NCBI RefSeq assembly: GCF_019504385.1 | Contig: NZ_CP080590.1 | Span: 4,021,501 to 4,085,500 of the forward strand | Direction of reading: 5' to 3' | DNA: 64,000 bases | Origin: Devosia salina | Lineage (GTDB): Bacteria > Pseudomonadota > Alphaproteobacteria > Rhizobiales > Devosiaceae | In this document: piece by piece, positions 25,333-36,214 of the stretch | Layout of the letters: the number at the start of each line of letters is the position of its first letter | Position numbering within the stretch: the first letter of the stretch is position 1 | Notes under the pieces: generated by a model | Told to the model about the DNA's origin: nothing | The model's input: only the letters and a program-made list of their open reading frames with translations | The model's database searches: none | Translations under genes and position numbers: made by a program

Positions 25333-25854
25333 CTACTGGCAGGCGGCGTCGATGGCATTCATCGCCGCGGTAGCGCCCGAAAGGGAATAAGTGTCGACCG
25401 TATTGGTTCCACGCTGGCTGGTGCCGCGCACCACCATCTGGCTGCCGGCCTTGAAAGCGGCAACAAAACCGGGCTCATCGCTGCTCGATGCCAGCCAGGC
25501 CGTGGAGCCGCGCGCCGCCATGACATAGCTCTTCCCGTCCACGGCCGCCGATGCCTTGGCGTCGGTGGTGTTGTAGGGATAGCCGATCTGGGTCTGCACC
25601 TCGTTCTTCGAGCCCATGCCCTTGCGGTGCACGATCAGGAACTTGACCGGGTCGCGGTTGACCCCGCTGGGTTCGCTCTGCTGCGGCTCGCCAATGATGA
25701 AGCAAAGCTGCCCGCTCTGGTCGGTCGCCGTATAGGCGGACCAGGCGTTGAACGTGCCCAGCTCCGTGGCCTCCTGCGCCTGCGCGGCGGGCGCCAGTGC
25801 CATGACTGCCGCGACCGCGAGCCCGAGTGCAAGGCCACCGGTTTTCGTCGTCAT
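25333..25854 (-). CDS. Invasion-associated locus B (IalB)-like secreted protein, paralogue 1
   Basis: A 173-residue exported protein with signal peptide MTTKTGGLALGLAVAAVMAL (cleavage probably after AQA). The mature part has LGTFNAWSAYTATDQSGQLCF, an SKNEVQTQIGYPY segment, STAWLASS and the terminal DTYSLSGATAAMNAID with a final Cys. The ATG has an AGAGGAAG ribosome binding site. It lies 87 bases upstream of its paralogue in the same direction; probably a tandem duplication that has since diverged. Periplasmic; the role is unknown. Confidence 0.84.
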   Translation of the reverse strand: MTTKTGGLALGLAVAAVMALAPAAQAQEATELGTFNAWSAYTATDQSGQLCFIIGEPQQSEPSGVNRDPVKFLIVHRKGMGSKNEVQTQIGYPYNTTDAKASAAVDGKSYVMAARGSTAWLASSSDEPGFVAAFKAGSQMVVRGTSQRGTNTVDTYSLSGATAAMNAIDAACQ

Positions 25855-26076
25855 CGCCAATTCTTCCTCTTGTCTTGCTGCCGTTCGTGGGGCGTCCTGC
25901 CCGGTCAGTGTGCCCCGAACATGGTTACCAAGGTGTCAAAACCCGACTTCTCCCCACCGCTGATATCCGGGCTTTTGCTTCAAATGAAAGGCAAAGGCGG
26001 CGGGAATGCGGCACCTTGCCCACGCAGAGCCCGATGTGGTCGGGAAAGGGTTAAGCTGCGCCTAACAAGGGTGTGA

Positions 26077-26616
26077 TCAGGCCGCAAGCGGATAGCTCTG
26101 CTCCACCAGATAGGGCCCGCCCCCCACCGAATCGCGGCTGGAGAACAGCACGAAGCGGGCCGGCACGAAGGTCAGCGGTTCGAAGCGCGCCGATTCCGCC
26201 ATGAACCGGGCGAGCTCCTCGGCGGCGGTGCCGCGCAATCGTGCCAGCGATACATGCGGCACGAATTTGCGACCTTCGGGCGGCAGGCCGGCACGCTGCA
26301 GCACCCGCTCATGCGCCGCCTGCAGCCGGTTCAGCATCTCCGACGGTTCCACCCCGGCATAGAGCGCCCGCGGCTTGTCGCCGCCAAAGCTGCCCAGATG
26401 CGTCAGCCGAATGGGAAACTGCAGAGAGTTCGACAGCCGGTCGAGACTGTCGGCGACCTCGTCGGCCGTATTGCCATCCACATCGCCGATGAACCTGAGG
26501 GTGATGTGGTAGTTCTCGGGATCGATCCAGCGCGCGCCGCTTAATCCGCCCCGCTTGAGCGAGAGGGCAAAACCCACATCGGCGGGAATTTCGAGACCGG
26601 TAAAGAGCCGGGGCAT
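26077..26616 (-). CDS. thpR: RNA 2',3'-cyclic phosphodiesterase (ThpR, 2H family)
   Basis: A 179-residue 2H-superfamily enzyme that opens RNA 2',3'-cyclic phosphates. Both catalytic HxTx-type motifs are visible: HITL at residues 37-40 and HVSL at 121-124. The start is the ATG before PRLFTGLEIP with a GGGAGGG ribosome binding site. It is divergent from the BI-1-like gene, with 259 bases between the starts. Full length. The true substrate in bacteria is not settled; the older name is 2'-5' RNA ligase. Confidence 0.93.
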   Translation of the reverse strand: MPRLFTGLEIPADVGFALSLKRGGLSGARWIDPENYHITLRFIGDVDGNTADEVADSLDRLSNSLQFPIRLTHLGSFGGDKPRALYAGVEPSEMLNRLQAAHERVLQRAGLPPEGRKFVPHVSLARLRGTAAEELARFMAESARFEPLTFVPARFVLFSSRDSVGGGPYLVEQSYPLAA

Positions 26617-26875
26617 GGCGTCCCTCCCTGGCATTTGTTGCCGCATCACCTGGGCGGAAAACCGGGTTCCACTTTTCCGCGCGATGCGCAAGTCCGCACG
26701 ATTCGCGTGCCTGACCCTAACACAAACGCTTTATCGGACCAGACCCGGTGTCGCAGGGGGCCCGATTGTCCTTGTCAATCCGGGGATGGGTCCCCATATT
26801 CCTCGCCAAGTGGCAACGCCAATTGCCCCCGGCGGTGACAAGACCGCAAGTCTATTTGGGAAAGGGAACCAAAGA

Positions 26876-27601
26876 ATGGCTGAATATGACCGTCAGACCC
26901 TCGGTGCGCGGGCCGGCTCGGCCTTGGCCATCGACGAGGGCCTTCGCAGCTATATGCTGCGTGTCTACAACTATATGGGCCTCGGCCTGGTGGTAACGGG
27001 CGTCGTCGCCTATTTCACCAGCCAGTGGGCCATGTCGAGCCAGGCCAATGCCGAGCTGCTTTACACCAGCCCGCTGTCCTGGGTGATCATGCTCTCGCCG
27101 CTGGCCTTCGTGCTGGTGCTGAGCTTCGGCATCAACAAGCTTTCCGTGGGCGCGGCCCAGGGCGTCTTCTGGGCCTTCGCGGCCGTGATGGGCCTGTCGC
27201 TGTCGTCCATCTTCCTGGTCTATACCGGCGCCTCGATCGCCAAGGTGTTCTTCATCACTGCCGCCACCTTCGGCGCGATGAGCCTTTACGGCTACACCAC
27301 CAAGCGCGACCTGACCGGCATGGGCAACTTCCTGATGATGGGCCTGATCGGCATCATCATCGCCTCGATCGTGAACATCTTCATGGCCTCGTCCATGCTC
27401 GACTTCGCGATCTCGGTCCTGGGCGTGCTGATCTTCACCGGTCTCACCGCCTATGACACCCAGAAGATCAAGGAAAGCTATTCCGAGCATTATGGTGCCG
27501 ACGTGATGGCCAAGAACGCCATCATGGGCGCCCTCTCGCTCTACCTCGACTTCATCAACCTGTTCATGATGCTGCTCCGCCTGTTCGGCAATCGCGAGTA
27601 A
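26876..27601 (+). CDS. Bax inhibitor-1/YccA family membrane protein
   Basis: A 241-residue protein with about seven membrane segments starting at YMGLGLVVTGVVAYFTSQW. The BI-1 signature is in TGLTAYDTQKIKESYSEHYG near the C-terminus, with paired acidic residues that in the family form a pH-sensing, calcium-leak latch. Bacterial homologues interact with the FtsH protease system; this role is inferred. The start is the ATG before AEYDRQTLG with an AAAGGGAACC ribosome binding site. A hairpin and a strong terminator follow the stop. Confidence 0.92.
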   Translation: MAEYDRQTLGARAGSALAIDEGLRSYMLRVYNYMGLGLVVTGVVAYFTSQWAMSSQANAELLYTSPLSWVIMLSPLAFVLVLSFGINKLSVGAAQGVFWAFAAVMGLSLSSIFLVYTGASIAKVFFITAATFGAMSLYGYTTKRDLTGMGNFLMMGLIGIIIASIVNIFMASSMLDFAISVLGVLIFTGLTAYDTQKIKESYSEHYGADVMAKNAIMGALSLYLDFINLFMMLLRLFGNRE

Positions 27602-27653
27602 ATGAACGCCTTCCTTGATCGCACGATCAAGGAATTTGGTTGGACGAAAAAAG

Positions 27654-27690
27654 GGACCGCAGCTTACAAGGGCTGCGGTCCTTTCTTTTT
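27654..27690 (+). terminator. Rho-independent terminator after the BI-1-like gene
   Basis: GGACCGCAGC (27654-27663) and GCTGCGGTCC (27672-27681) form a perfect 10-base-pair stem with an 8-base loop followed by TTTCTTTTT. A smaller hairpin (CCTTGATC..GATCAAGG, from 27613) precedes it. Confidence 0.92.
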
Positions 27691-27755
27691 GCCCACGTTT
27701 TGCCGCGTTTCCGAACCGCAAAACCGTTGCCACTTTTGCTGGAAACGCTCTCGCC

Positions 27756-28253
27756 ATGTCCGATTATCTCCTGCGTCCCTTTTCCTGGTCCGACGTCCCC
27801 GCCATCACCGCGATCTACCGTCACTATGTGGACAACACCGCCATCACCTTCGACACCGAAGCGCCGGGCGAAGAGGCAATCGCGGAGAAATATGCGGGCC
27901 TTAAAAGGCTCGGGCACCCGCTGATCATCGCCGAACGGGCCGGCCAGGTCGTCGGCTATGCCTATGCGAGCTTCTATCGCCCCCGCGCGGCCTATCGCTT
28001 CACCTGCGAGGATTCGATCTATCTCGACCCCAACGAGACCGGCCGCGGCCTGGGGCGGCTGATGCTGACCGAATTGCTGGCCCGCTCGAAAGCCTTCGGC
28101 TTCAGGCAGATGCTGGCGGTGATCACCGCCGACACGGCGAACTCCATCGCCATCCACGAAAAATTCGGCTTCGAGCGGGTCGGCTACTATACCGGGGTCG
28201 GCTTCAAGTTCGACCGCTGGCACGACATCGTGCACCTGCAGAAGGCGCTGTGA
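27756..28253 (+). CDS. GNAT N-acetyltransferase (phosphinothricin acetyltransferase-like)
   Basis: A 165-residue GNAT protein. The acetyl-CoA pyrophosphate loop is visible in LDPNETGRGLGRLMLTELL, followed by FGFRQMLAVITADTANSIAIHEKFGFERVG, which matches the PAT/YncA-like subgroup acting on small amines such as phosphinothricin or methionine sulfoximine. The substrate is not known. The stop lies 4 bases before the next gene, so the two form a small operon. Confidence 0.88.
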   Translation: MSDYLLRPFSWSDVPAITAIYRHYVDNTAITFDTEAPGEEAIAEKYAGLKRLGHPLIIAERAGQVVGYAYASFYRPRAAYRFTCEDSIYLDPNETGRGLGRLMLTELLARSKAFGFRQMLAVITADTANSIAIHEKFGFERVGYYTGVGFKFDRWHDIVHLQKAL

Positions 28254-28257
28254 ACCG

Positions 28258-28728
28258 GTGCCGGTACTGACCCTGATGGTCGGCCTGCCCGGCTCCGGCA
28301 AGACCACCCGGGCCAGGGCGCTGGCGGCGAGGACCGGGGCGCTGCGGCTCACGCCGGATGAATGGCAGACCCGGCTTTTCGACGACGACATGCACCATCC
28401 CGACCATGACCGGCGGCACGATGAAATCGAGGCGATCATGTGGGAGATCGCCGCCCATATCCTTCAATGCGGCGGCGATGTCATCCTCGATTTCGGTTTC
28501 TGGACGCGCGCCGAACGGGCCGACTTTGCGGCCAGGGCCGCTGCGCTTGGCGCCACCTGCCAGATCAGGTTCGATGACGTCCCGCTGGACGAACTGGAGC
28601 GGCGCGTTGCCGCGCGCAACCAGGATGAGGGGGGTCATTTCGTGATCCCCATCGAAGTCCTGCGCAATTGGGCCCGGGTATTCGAAGCGCCCGATGCCGA
28701 TGAACTGGAGGGACGGTTCGGTGGCTAG
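28258..28728 (+). CDS. P-loop ATPase/kinase of the zeta-toxin-like type
   Basis: A 156-residue P-loop protein with Walker A at LMVGLPGSGKTTRARAL, then LTPDEWQTRLFDDD, DVILDFGFWTRAERADF and a lid-like Arg pair in LERRVAARNQ. The fold is that of small-molecule kinases and zeta-like ATPases; phosphorylation of a small metabolite or antibiotic is a reasonable guess, not a finding. It starts with GTG 4 bases after the GNAT stop. No antitoxin-like gene is beside it, which argues against a toxin role. Confidence 0.78.
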   Translation: MPVLTLMVGLPGSGKTTRARALAARTGALRLTPDEWQTRLFDDDMHHPDHDRRHDEIEAIMWEIAAHILQCGGDVILDFGFWTRAERADFAARAAALGATCQIRFDDVPLDELERRVAARNQDEGGHFVIPIEVLRNWARVFEAPDADELEGRFGG

Positions 28729-28764
28729 GGCCTGGGCCGCAAGCCGGCGACAGCCGGAAGGCGG

Positions 28765-29148
28765 CTAACCCACCACCATCAGGTCCGGGTCGAGCACGCG
28801 CAGCACCTGCGCCAGGTCATGGCCGCGCTTGAGGATGCGGCCCTGCTGGTTGGTGACCATGTATTGGCCCTGGCGGTTGCGCAGCTTTGGGTTCTTCTCG
28901 ACCACGAAGAGCGGCCGCTCGGACACGCGGGCATAGATGGAGAACAGCGCCCGGTCCTTGAGGAAATCCATGGCGTAGTCGCGCCACTCGCCAGAGGCGA
29001 CCTTGCGGCCATAGACCGACAGGATCTGCATGAGCTCCTTGCGCTCGAAGGCCACGATCGGTTGCGCGGGCCGGCTGGGCTGCGCAGCGGGTTCGCCCAC
29101 ATGCACCAGCGCCAGATTGCTTCGATTTTCGTCAGGAGGACCCTGCAC
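28765..29148 (-). CDS. DUF2794 protein
   Basis: A 127-residue protein found almost only in alphaproteobacteria. The family core is FERKELMQILSVYGRKVASG, EWRDYAMDFLKDRALFSIYA and LFVVEKNPKLRNRQGQYMV. It is small, basic, cytosolic and of unknown function. The only start upstream of the core is a GTG at 29148. It converges with the P-loop gene. The 331-base gap upstream holds a candidate small RNA on the other strand. Confidence 0.85.
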   Translation of the reverse strand: MQGPPDENRSNLALVHVGEPAAQPSRPAQPIVAFERKELMQILSVYGRKVASGEWRDYAMDFLKDRALFSIYARVSERPLFVVEKNPKLRNRQGQYMVTNQQGRILKRGHDLAQVLRVLDPDLMVVG

Positions 29149-29324
29149 GCCGCCTCAACGCCCTGTCTTCACCAAGGCGCTTCCCGCAAAAATGTCGCCA
29201 GCCCTGCGGTTCGGAAGCGCCATACAAGTGTCATGATCGGCGCATTTGCCCGCCTTGGCAAGGGGCACGAAATACCCCAATTCGGCCATGATTTGTCCAT
29301 TTGCGCGCCCAATTGCGCAACCAG

Positions 29325-29463
29325 TGTTCAACCATTGCCTCCAGTGGCTGGCAGGAAGGCCGACGAGCCCCCAAACCAGTAGGCCCGACTGCCAGCCGCC
29401 CCTTATTTGAGTTGACCAAGGTCAGTCGCGCCCGCTCCATGCCCCCGGAGCGGGCGTTTTCTT
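29325..29463 (+). ncRNA. Candidate small RNA with terminator
   Basis: In a 331-base gap with no plus-strand gene, three stems stack before a plus-strand terminator: CCATTG..CAGTGG with a CCTC loop (29332-29347), GGCTGGCAG..CTGCCAGCC (29346-29354 and 29389-29397, sharing two bases with the first), and the terminator. A pyrimidine CCTC loop is reminiscent of alphaproteobacterial anti-Shine-Dalgarno sRNAs. I could not pick a convincing promoter, so the 5' end is a guess. Confidence 0.35.
29429..29463 (+). terminator. Plus-strand rho-independent terminator in the DUF2794-DUF1223 gap
   Basis: CGCCCGCTCC and GGAGCGGGCG form a perfect 10-base-pair stem (29429-29438 and 29447-29456) followed by TTTTCTT. 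The minus strand has no T-run after the stem, so it is directional. No plus-strand gene precedes it, which implies a non-coding transcript. Confidence 0.8.
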
Positions 29464-29479
29464 GTTCCGGGACAGGCGA

Positions 29480-30217
29480 TCAGAAGCGATAGGTAGCGGC
29501 GCCCAGGATGGGACCGGGCAGCCCATTGCGTTCCTGCTGCACCAGAACGGCAAGGCCGCCATTGTCCTCGTTCTGGAACTGGTCGAGCGGCAGCTTGATC
29601 TCGGCGCCGGCATCGGCCTCCCAGATGCCCACCACCTGACGGTCGACCACCACCTGGGTATAGACCATGGACTTTCCCGCATTCTCGCCCTTGTCGATGG
29701 CGACGTCGGCCCGGTCGAGATAGCGAACCAGCCAGATGGTGGCATCCTCCAGGGCTGCGTCGGCGGGCACGCGCAGCTTGAGCATGTCATCCTCTGCGGC
29801 CAGGGTGACGGCCAGCGGCAATTGGGCGGAGGTGACGGCATCCTGCACCTCGTCGCGCCGCGATCCGACCACGCCCTCGGCGCCGTTGATCACCATTTGC
29901 GGGGTGAAGATGCGCGACGAGCCCCAGCTCTTGGCATAGGCCCGCTGGCGATCGGAAAAGCCCTTGTCGCCAAAGGTGTCTTCCCAGCCGATATAGTCCC
30001 AATAGTCGACGTGATAGGCCAGCGCCACCACATCGTCCCGATCGGCGAGGCTGGTCAGGAGCGCGTCGGCGGGCGGGCAGGACGAGCAGCCCTGGCTGGT
30101 GAACAGCTCCACCACGGCCCGCGGACCAGTCCGCACGCTTTCGCCCGAAGCGGCGCCAGCCAGCCCCAGTCCCAAGATCACACCGGCAATAAGCCTGGAA
30201 GAACGGCACAAAATCAT
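29480..30217 (-). CDS. DUF1223 thioredoxin-like secreted protein
   Basis: A 245-residue protein of the DUF1223 family. It has a signal peptide (MILCRSSRLIAGVILGLGLA), followed by AVVELFTSQGCSSCPPADALL, a thioredoxin-like CxxC (CSSC) region, and YHVDYWDYIGWEDTFGDKGFS. RIFTPQMVINGAEGVVGSRR is also typical. It is probably a periplasmic redox protein of unknown partner. The start is the ATG that opens the signal peptide; longer in-frame starts lack a ribosome binding site. Confidence 0.88.
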   Translation of the reverse strand: MILCRSSRLIAGVILGLGLAGAASGESVRTGPRAVVELFTSQGCSSCPPADALLTSLADRDDVVALAYHVDYWDYIGWEDTFGDKGFSDRQRAYAKSWGSSRIFTPQMVINGAEGVVGSRRDEVQDAVTSAQLPLAVTLAAEDDMLKLRVPADAALEDATIWLVRYLDRADVAIDKGENAGKSMVYTQVVVDRQVVGIWEADAGAEIKLPLDQFQNEDNGGLAVLVQQERNGLPGPILGAATYRF

Positions 30218-30349
30218 GGGCGCTTTTGTAAGCCGTGATGAAGACCGCTGCCTAGTCAAAAGCGGGTGAAAGAGCGGATTCGTCCCCCGCCTGGGCGTCG
30301 CACGACGCGATCTGTTCCGCGCCGGCCGCACCATGGCTCGAAAGAACAA

Positions 30350-30371
30350 CGGCGGCCCCGTGGGGCCGCCG
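30350..30371 (-). terminator. Rho-independent terminator of acnA
   Basis: A perfect 10-base-pair stem, CGGCGGCCCC (30350-30359) with GGGGCCGCCG (30362-30371), lies just past the acnA stop; on the minus strand it is followed by TTGTTCTTT. Confidence 0.82.
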
Positions 30372-30399
30372 CTGCAAATGCCTTGGATGTGAGCGCTGC

Positions 30400-33084
<2,685 letters not shown>

Positions 33085-33244
33085 TTGTGCTCCGCCCTTC
33101 TTGCTGCTTGTGGCGCATCTTCCTCAGGGCATGGGGCCGGAGAAAATGCCGCGCTTTTCTGGAATGACTCCAGTCTCTCTGGGCTTATAGTCAATCACCA
33201 AAGCCCTTGCCAGTACGACCATGGGTCCAATACGAGATGGGGCC

Positions 33245-33871
33245 ATGACGCAAAGGCAAGTCTTTCCGCAAGTTTGTCTTAAGGCAGAGGGCCTTGCCGT
33301 GGGCCGCGGTGACGCCGCGTTGCTCAGCGATTTGTCGTTTTCTGTTGCCGGTGGGCATGGCCTCTTGCTGCGCGGCCCCAATGGCGCAGGCAAATCCACC
33401 CTGCTGCTGACCCTGGCCGGGCTGCTGCCGACCCTCGCCGGGGCGGTGGCCATCGAGGGTCACGATCCGGAAGACGGACCGGCCCTGCATCATTGCGGGC
33501 ATCGAAACGCCGTGCGCGCGCGCCTTTCGGTCCTCGAAACGCTGTCGTTCTGGGCCGCCATCAATGGTCCGACCGGTCTCCCACCCCATGAGGCGCTCGA
33601 AAGGGTCGGCCTGGCCCGGGCCGCCCGGCTCGATGCCGGCTATCTCTCGGCGGGCCAGCAGCGCCGGCTGGCCCTGGCGCGGCTGCTGGTATCAAGCCGC
33701 CCCCTCTGGCTGCTCGACGAACCCACCGCCGCGCTTGACGTGGACGGCCATGCGCTCCTGGCCAGGCTCCTGGCCGAGCATCTGGCACAGGGCGGCCTCG
33801 CCATCATCGCCACCCATGACGAAATCGGCCTTGATGGGCTGGACACGCTCACCCTGGGGCGGGCGGCATGA
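33245..33871 (+). CDS. ccmA: Heme ABC transporter ATP-binding protein CcmA
   Basis: ATPase of the CcmABCD complex, which releases holo-CcmE during cytochrome c maturation. The 208-residue protein has Walker A GPNGAGKST (44-52), ABC signature LSAGQQRRLALARL, and Walker B LWLLDEPTAALD. The start is the ATG before TQRQVFPQ; an in-frame start 24 bases earlier is possible. It is first gene of ccmABCDG and overlaps ccmB by 4 bases. Confidence 0.94.
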   Translation: MTQRQVFPQVCLKAEGLAVGRGDAALLSDLSFSVAGGHGLLLRGPNGAGKSTLLLTLAGLLPTLAGAVAIEGHDPEDGPALHHCGHRNAVRARLSVLETLSFWAAINGPTGLPPHEALERVGLARAARLDAGYLSAGQQRRLALARLLVSSRPLWLLDEPTAALDVDGHALLARLLAEHLAQGGLAIIATHDEIGLDGLDTLTLGRAA

Positions 33872-34533
33872 ACGGGTTCTGGAACGTGTTGCGGCGGGAT
33901 TTGCGCCTGGCCCTGGCCGGAGGCGGCGAGGTGCTGACCCTGGTGCTGTTCTTCATCATTGTCGGCGCCATGGTGCCCTTCGCCGTGGGGCCCGACAAGG
34001 CGCTGCTGGCGCGCATTGCCCCCGGCATCGTCTGGATCGCCGCCTTTCTCGCCATGCTGCTTGGTCTCGATCGCCTGCTGCGGCCCGACCGCGAGGACGG
34101 CACGCTGGCACTCTACCGCCTGGCCGACACACCGCTGGCGGCCATTCTTGCCGCAAAAGTGATCGGGCACTGGCTGACCTCGGCCCTGCCGCTGATCCTG
34201 GCATCGCCCTTCCTGGCGCTGATCCTGGGCATGGACGGGCCCACGTTGGGCCGCACCTTGCTCTCCCTGGCACTGGGCACGCCGGCGCTGGCGGCTTTCG
34301 GCACCTTCGGGGCAGCAGTCACGGTGGCCCTGCGCCGCGGCGGGTTGCTGGCCCCGATCCTGATTGCCCCGCTTTCGGTCCCGGTCCTGATCTTTGGCGT
34401 CGGCGCCATTGCCCCGCTGGGCGGACCCGACCAGGCCAGCGCCGCAATGCTGTTCCTTGCGGCACTCAGTCTCATGGCCCTGGCCCTCTCTCCCTTTGTC
34501 GCCGCGCTTGCGATAGTCTGGGGAGAAGAGTAG
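33868..34533 (+). CDS. ccmB: Heme exporter membrane protein CcmB
   Basis: A 221-residue, six-segment membrane subunit of the CcmABCD transporter. It starts MNGFWNVLRRDLRLALAGG and has LGLDRLLRPDREDGTLALYRLAD and ALPLILASPFLALILGM, all typical of CcmB. ATGA overlap with ccmA and a 9-base gap to ccmC show one operon. Confidence 0.93.
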   Translation: MNGFWNVLRRDLRLALAGGGEVLTLVLFFIIVGAMVPFAVGPDKALLARIAPGIVWIAAFLAMLLGLDRLLRPDREDGTLALYRLADTPLAAILAAKVIGHWLTSALPLILASPFLALILGMDGPTLGRTLLSLALGTPALAAFGTFGAAVTVALRRGGLLAPILIAPLSVPVLIFGVGAIAPLGGPDQASAAMLFLAALSLMALALSPFVAALAIVWGEE

Positions 34534-34542
34534 AGCGCGCCC

Positions 34543-35313
34543 ATGAACACCAACAGCATCGACGACACGCCCAAAATGAGCTGGTGGAACCGGCTGGCCC
34601 ATCCCGGCCAGTTCGTGAGCTGGACACGTCCGCTGGTCTGGCCGCTGGCCGGCCTGACCGCGCTGCTATTCGCCATCGGGCTGTGGTTCGCCTTCTTCAA
34701 CTCCCCGGCCGACTACCAGATGGGTGACACGGTGCGCATCATGTATGTGCATGTGCCCACCGCCTGGCTCAGCCAGTTCGTCTATGCCACCATGGCGGTC
34801 TCGGCCCTGGGCACGCTGGTCTGGCGCCACCCCATGGCCGATGTCTCGATGAAAGCCGCCGCGCCGCTCGGCGCCGCTTTCACCGCCATGGCGCTGTTCA
34901 CCGGTTCGATGTGGGGCCGCCCCACCTGGGGCACCTTCTGGGAATGGGACGGGCGCATGACCTCGACCCTGATCCTGCTGTTCATCTATCTCGGCATTGT
35001 CGCCCTGTGGCGCGCCTTCGACGACCAGCTGCGCGCCGCCCGCGTGGTGGCCATCTTCACTCTCGTGGGCGCCGTCAACGTGCCGATCATCAAGTTCTCG
35101 GTCGACTGGTGGTCGACCCTGCACCAGCCGGCCAGCGTCTTTACCGCCGAAGGCCCGAAAATGCCGCCCTCGCTGCTGACGCCGCTCTTCGTGATGTTCT
35201 TTGCCTTCACCTTCCTCTTCATCACCCTGCAGCTGGTGGCCATGCATACCGAAGTGCGCCGCCGCCGGGTGATGACGCTGGAACGCCGGACCGTGCGGGG
35301 AGACGCCGCATGA
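34543..35313 (+). CDS. ccmC: Heme-handling membrane protein CcmC
   Basis: A 256-residue membrane protein that delivers heme to the chaperone CcmE. The tryptophan-rich WWD motif is visible in MWGRPTWGTFWEWDGRMTS, flanked by conserved His residues (MYVHVPTAWLSQF and WSTLHQPAS) that ligate heme. About six membrane segments. The stop overlaps ccmD as ATGA. Confidence 0.95.
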   Translation: MNTNSIDDTPKMSWWNRLAHPGQFVSWTRPLVWPLAGLTALLFAIGLWFAFFNSPADYQMGDTVRIMYVHVPTAWLSQFVYATMAVSALGTLVWRHPMADVSMKAAAPLGAAFTAMALFTGSMWGRPTWGTFWEWDGRMTSTLILLFIYLGIVALWRAFDDQLRAARVVAIFTLVGAVNVPIIKFSVDWWSTLHQPASVFTAEGPKMPPSLLTPLFVMFFAFTFLFITLQLVAMHTEVRRRRVMTLERRTVRGDAA

Positions 35314-35456
35314 TCGGGCTCGGGGAACATGCCGAATTCATCATCGCCGCCTATGGCGGGGTTTTCCTGGGCCTACTGGCCCTGATCTTCTGGATCGTCG
35401 CCGACAGTCGCCGCATCAAGGCCCGACTGGCCGAACTCGGGGACAAGCGCGGCTGA
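35310..35456 (+). CDS. ccmD: Small heme exporter protein CcmD
   Basis: A 48-residue protein with a single membrane segment: MIGLGEHAEFIIAAYGG, then FLGLLALIFWIVADSRRIKA with a charged C-terminus. The AYGG/WxxxDSR pattern is the CcmD family signature. It stabilises CcmC-CcmE within the transporter. It overlaps ccmC (ATGA) and ccmG (TGATG), so it is translated only in operon context. Automated gene finders often miss it because of its size. Confidence 0.9.
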   Translation: MIGLGEHAEFIIAAYGGVFLGLLALIFWIVADSRRIKARLAELGDKRG

Positions 35457-35989
35457 TGCGCTATGTCCTCTTCGCCCTGCCGCTGATCCTGCTTGTTGCC
35501 CTGGTGTCGGTCTTCGCCTTTTCCATCGACCGGGACGCCAGCCTCGTCCGCTCCGTGCTGATCGACAAGCCCGTGCCGCAATTCACCCTGCAAGCGGTCG
35601 AAGGCCTTGGCGTGCCGGGTTTCGACACGGCTGCCCTCCAAGGGGAGCCCACCCTGGTCAATGTCTTTGCGTCCTGGTGCATTCCCTGCCGCGACGAGCA
35701 TCCCCTGCTCGAGGCGCTCAAGACGAGGACCGGGGTGCGCCTCTATGGCATCAACCACTCCGACGCTCCGGAAAACGCCCGCGCGTTTCTCGCGGAGCTG
35801 GGCAATCCCTATGATGCGGTGGGCGCCGACCGCGACCGTCGCGTCTCGATCGACTGGGGCGTTTATGGGGTGCCCGAGACCTTCCTGGTCGATGCGGATG
35901 GCACCATTGTCTACAAGCATGTGGGCCCATTGACGCCCGAGGCCATTGAAACCGAGGTCCTTCCGGCGTTAGAAAAGCTGGGCGGCTGA
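35456..35989 (+). CDS. ccmG: Thiol:disulfide interchange protein CcmG/DsbE
   Basis: Membrane-anchored periplasmic thioredoxin that reduces apocytochrome c for heme ligation. N-terminal anchor MRYVLFALPLILLVALVSVFAF; active site Trp74-Cys75-Ile-Pro-Cys78; a GVPETFLVDADGTIVYKHVGPL segment with cis-Pro follows. The 177-residue length is normal. It ends the operon; ccmE, ccmF and ccmH are not in this window. Confidence 0.95.
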   Translation: MRYVLFALPLILLVALVSVFAFSIDRDASLVRSVLIDKPVPQFTLQAVEGLGVPGFDTAALQGEPTLVNVFASWCIPCRDEHPLLEALKTRTGVRLYGINHSDAPENARAFLAELGNPYDAVGADRDRRVSIDWGVYGVPETFLVDADGTIVYKHVGPLTPEAIETEVLPALEKLGG

Positions 35990-36058
35990 CCCGTTCAGCC
36001 CCCGTTCATCTTGTTCGCGGCATCTTGCAGCCGTCTTCGCTTATCGGAAGAGACTGAA

Positions 36059-36205
36059 ATGGTTCGTCGCGTTCTGACCCATCTGCGCCATCAGAAACTG
36101 GTTACCCTGATCGAATATGCGCTGATTGCGGCCATCATCACCGTCGCGACGACCTTTGCCGTGTCCGCCGCCGGCTACAACATCACCGATTTCTTCCCCG
36201 GCTGA
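36059..36205 (+). CDS. Orphan Flp/Fap-type pilin subunit (short, divergent)
   Basis: A 48-residue protein resembling Flp type IVb pilins: a short basic leader (MVRRVLTHLRHQK) and a hydrophobic helix LIEYALIAAIITVATTFAVS with the conserved Glu at the fifth position after the usual cleavage point. Typical Flp reads GATAIEYGLIAA; here the Gly before the cleavage site is replaced (KLVTLIEY), so prepilin processing is uncertain. It has no tad/cpa genes beside it. It could instead be a small membrane protein. Confidence 0.6.
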   Translation: MVRRVLTHLRHQKLVTLIEYALIAAIITVATTFAVSAAGYNITDFFPG

Positions 36206-36214
36206 CCGGACGGC

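Noticed and set aside
26051..26065. Near CtrA box TTAA-N7-CTAA upstream of the IalB-like gene
   Set aside because: One mismatch in the core and about 200 bases from the start codon; not enough to call.
27614..27631. TTGATC-N4-GATCAA as an FNR-type site after the BI-1-like gene
   Set aside because: The spacing between TTGAT and ATCAA is 6, not 4, and it lies downstream of a stop beside a terminator; it is better read as a hairpin.
28258..28728. Zeta-type toxin of a toxin-antitoxin pair
   Set aside because: The P-loop fold fits, but no epsilon-like antitoxin is beside it and it is coupled to an acetyltransferase gene instead.
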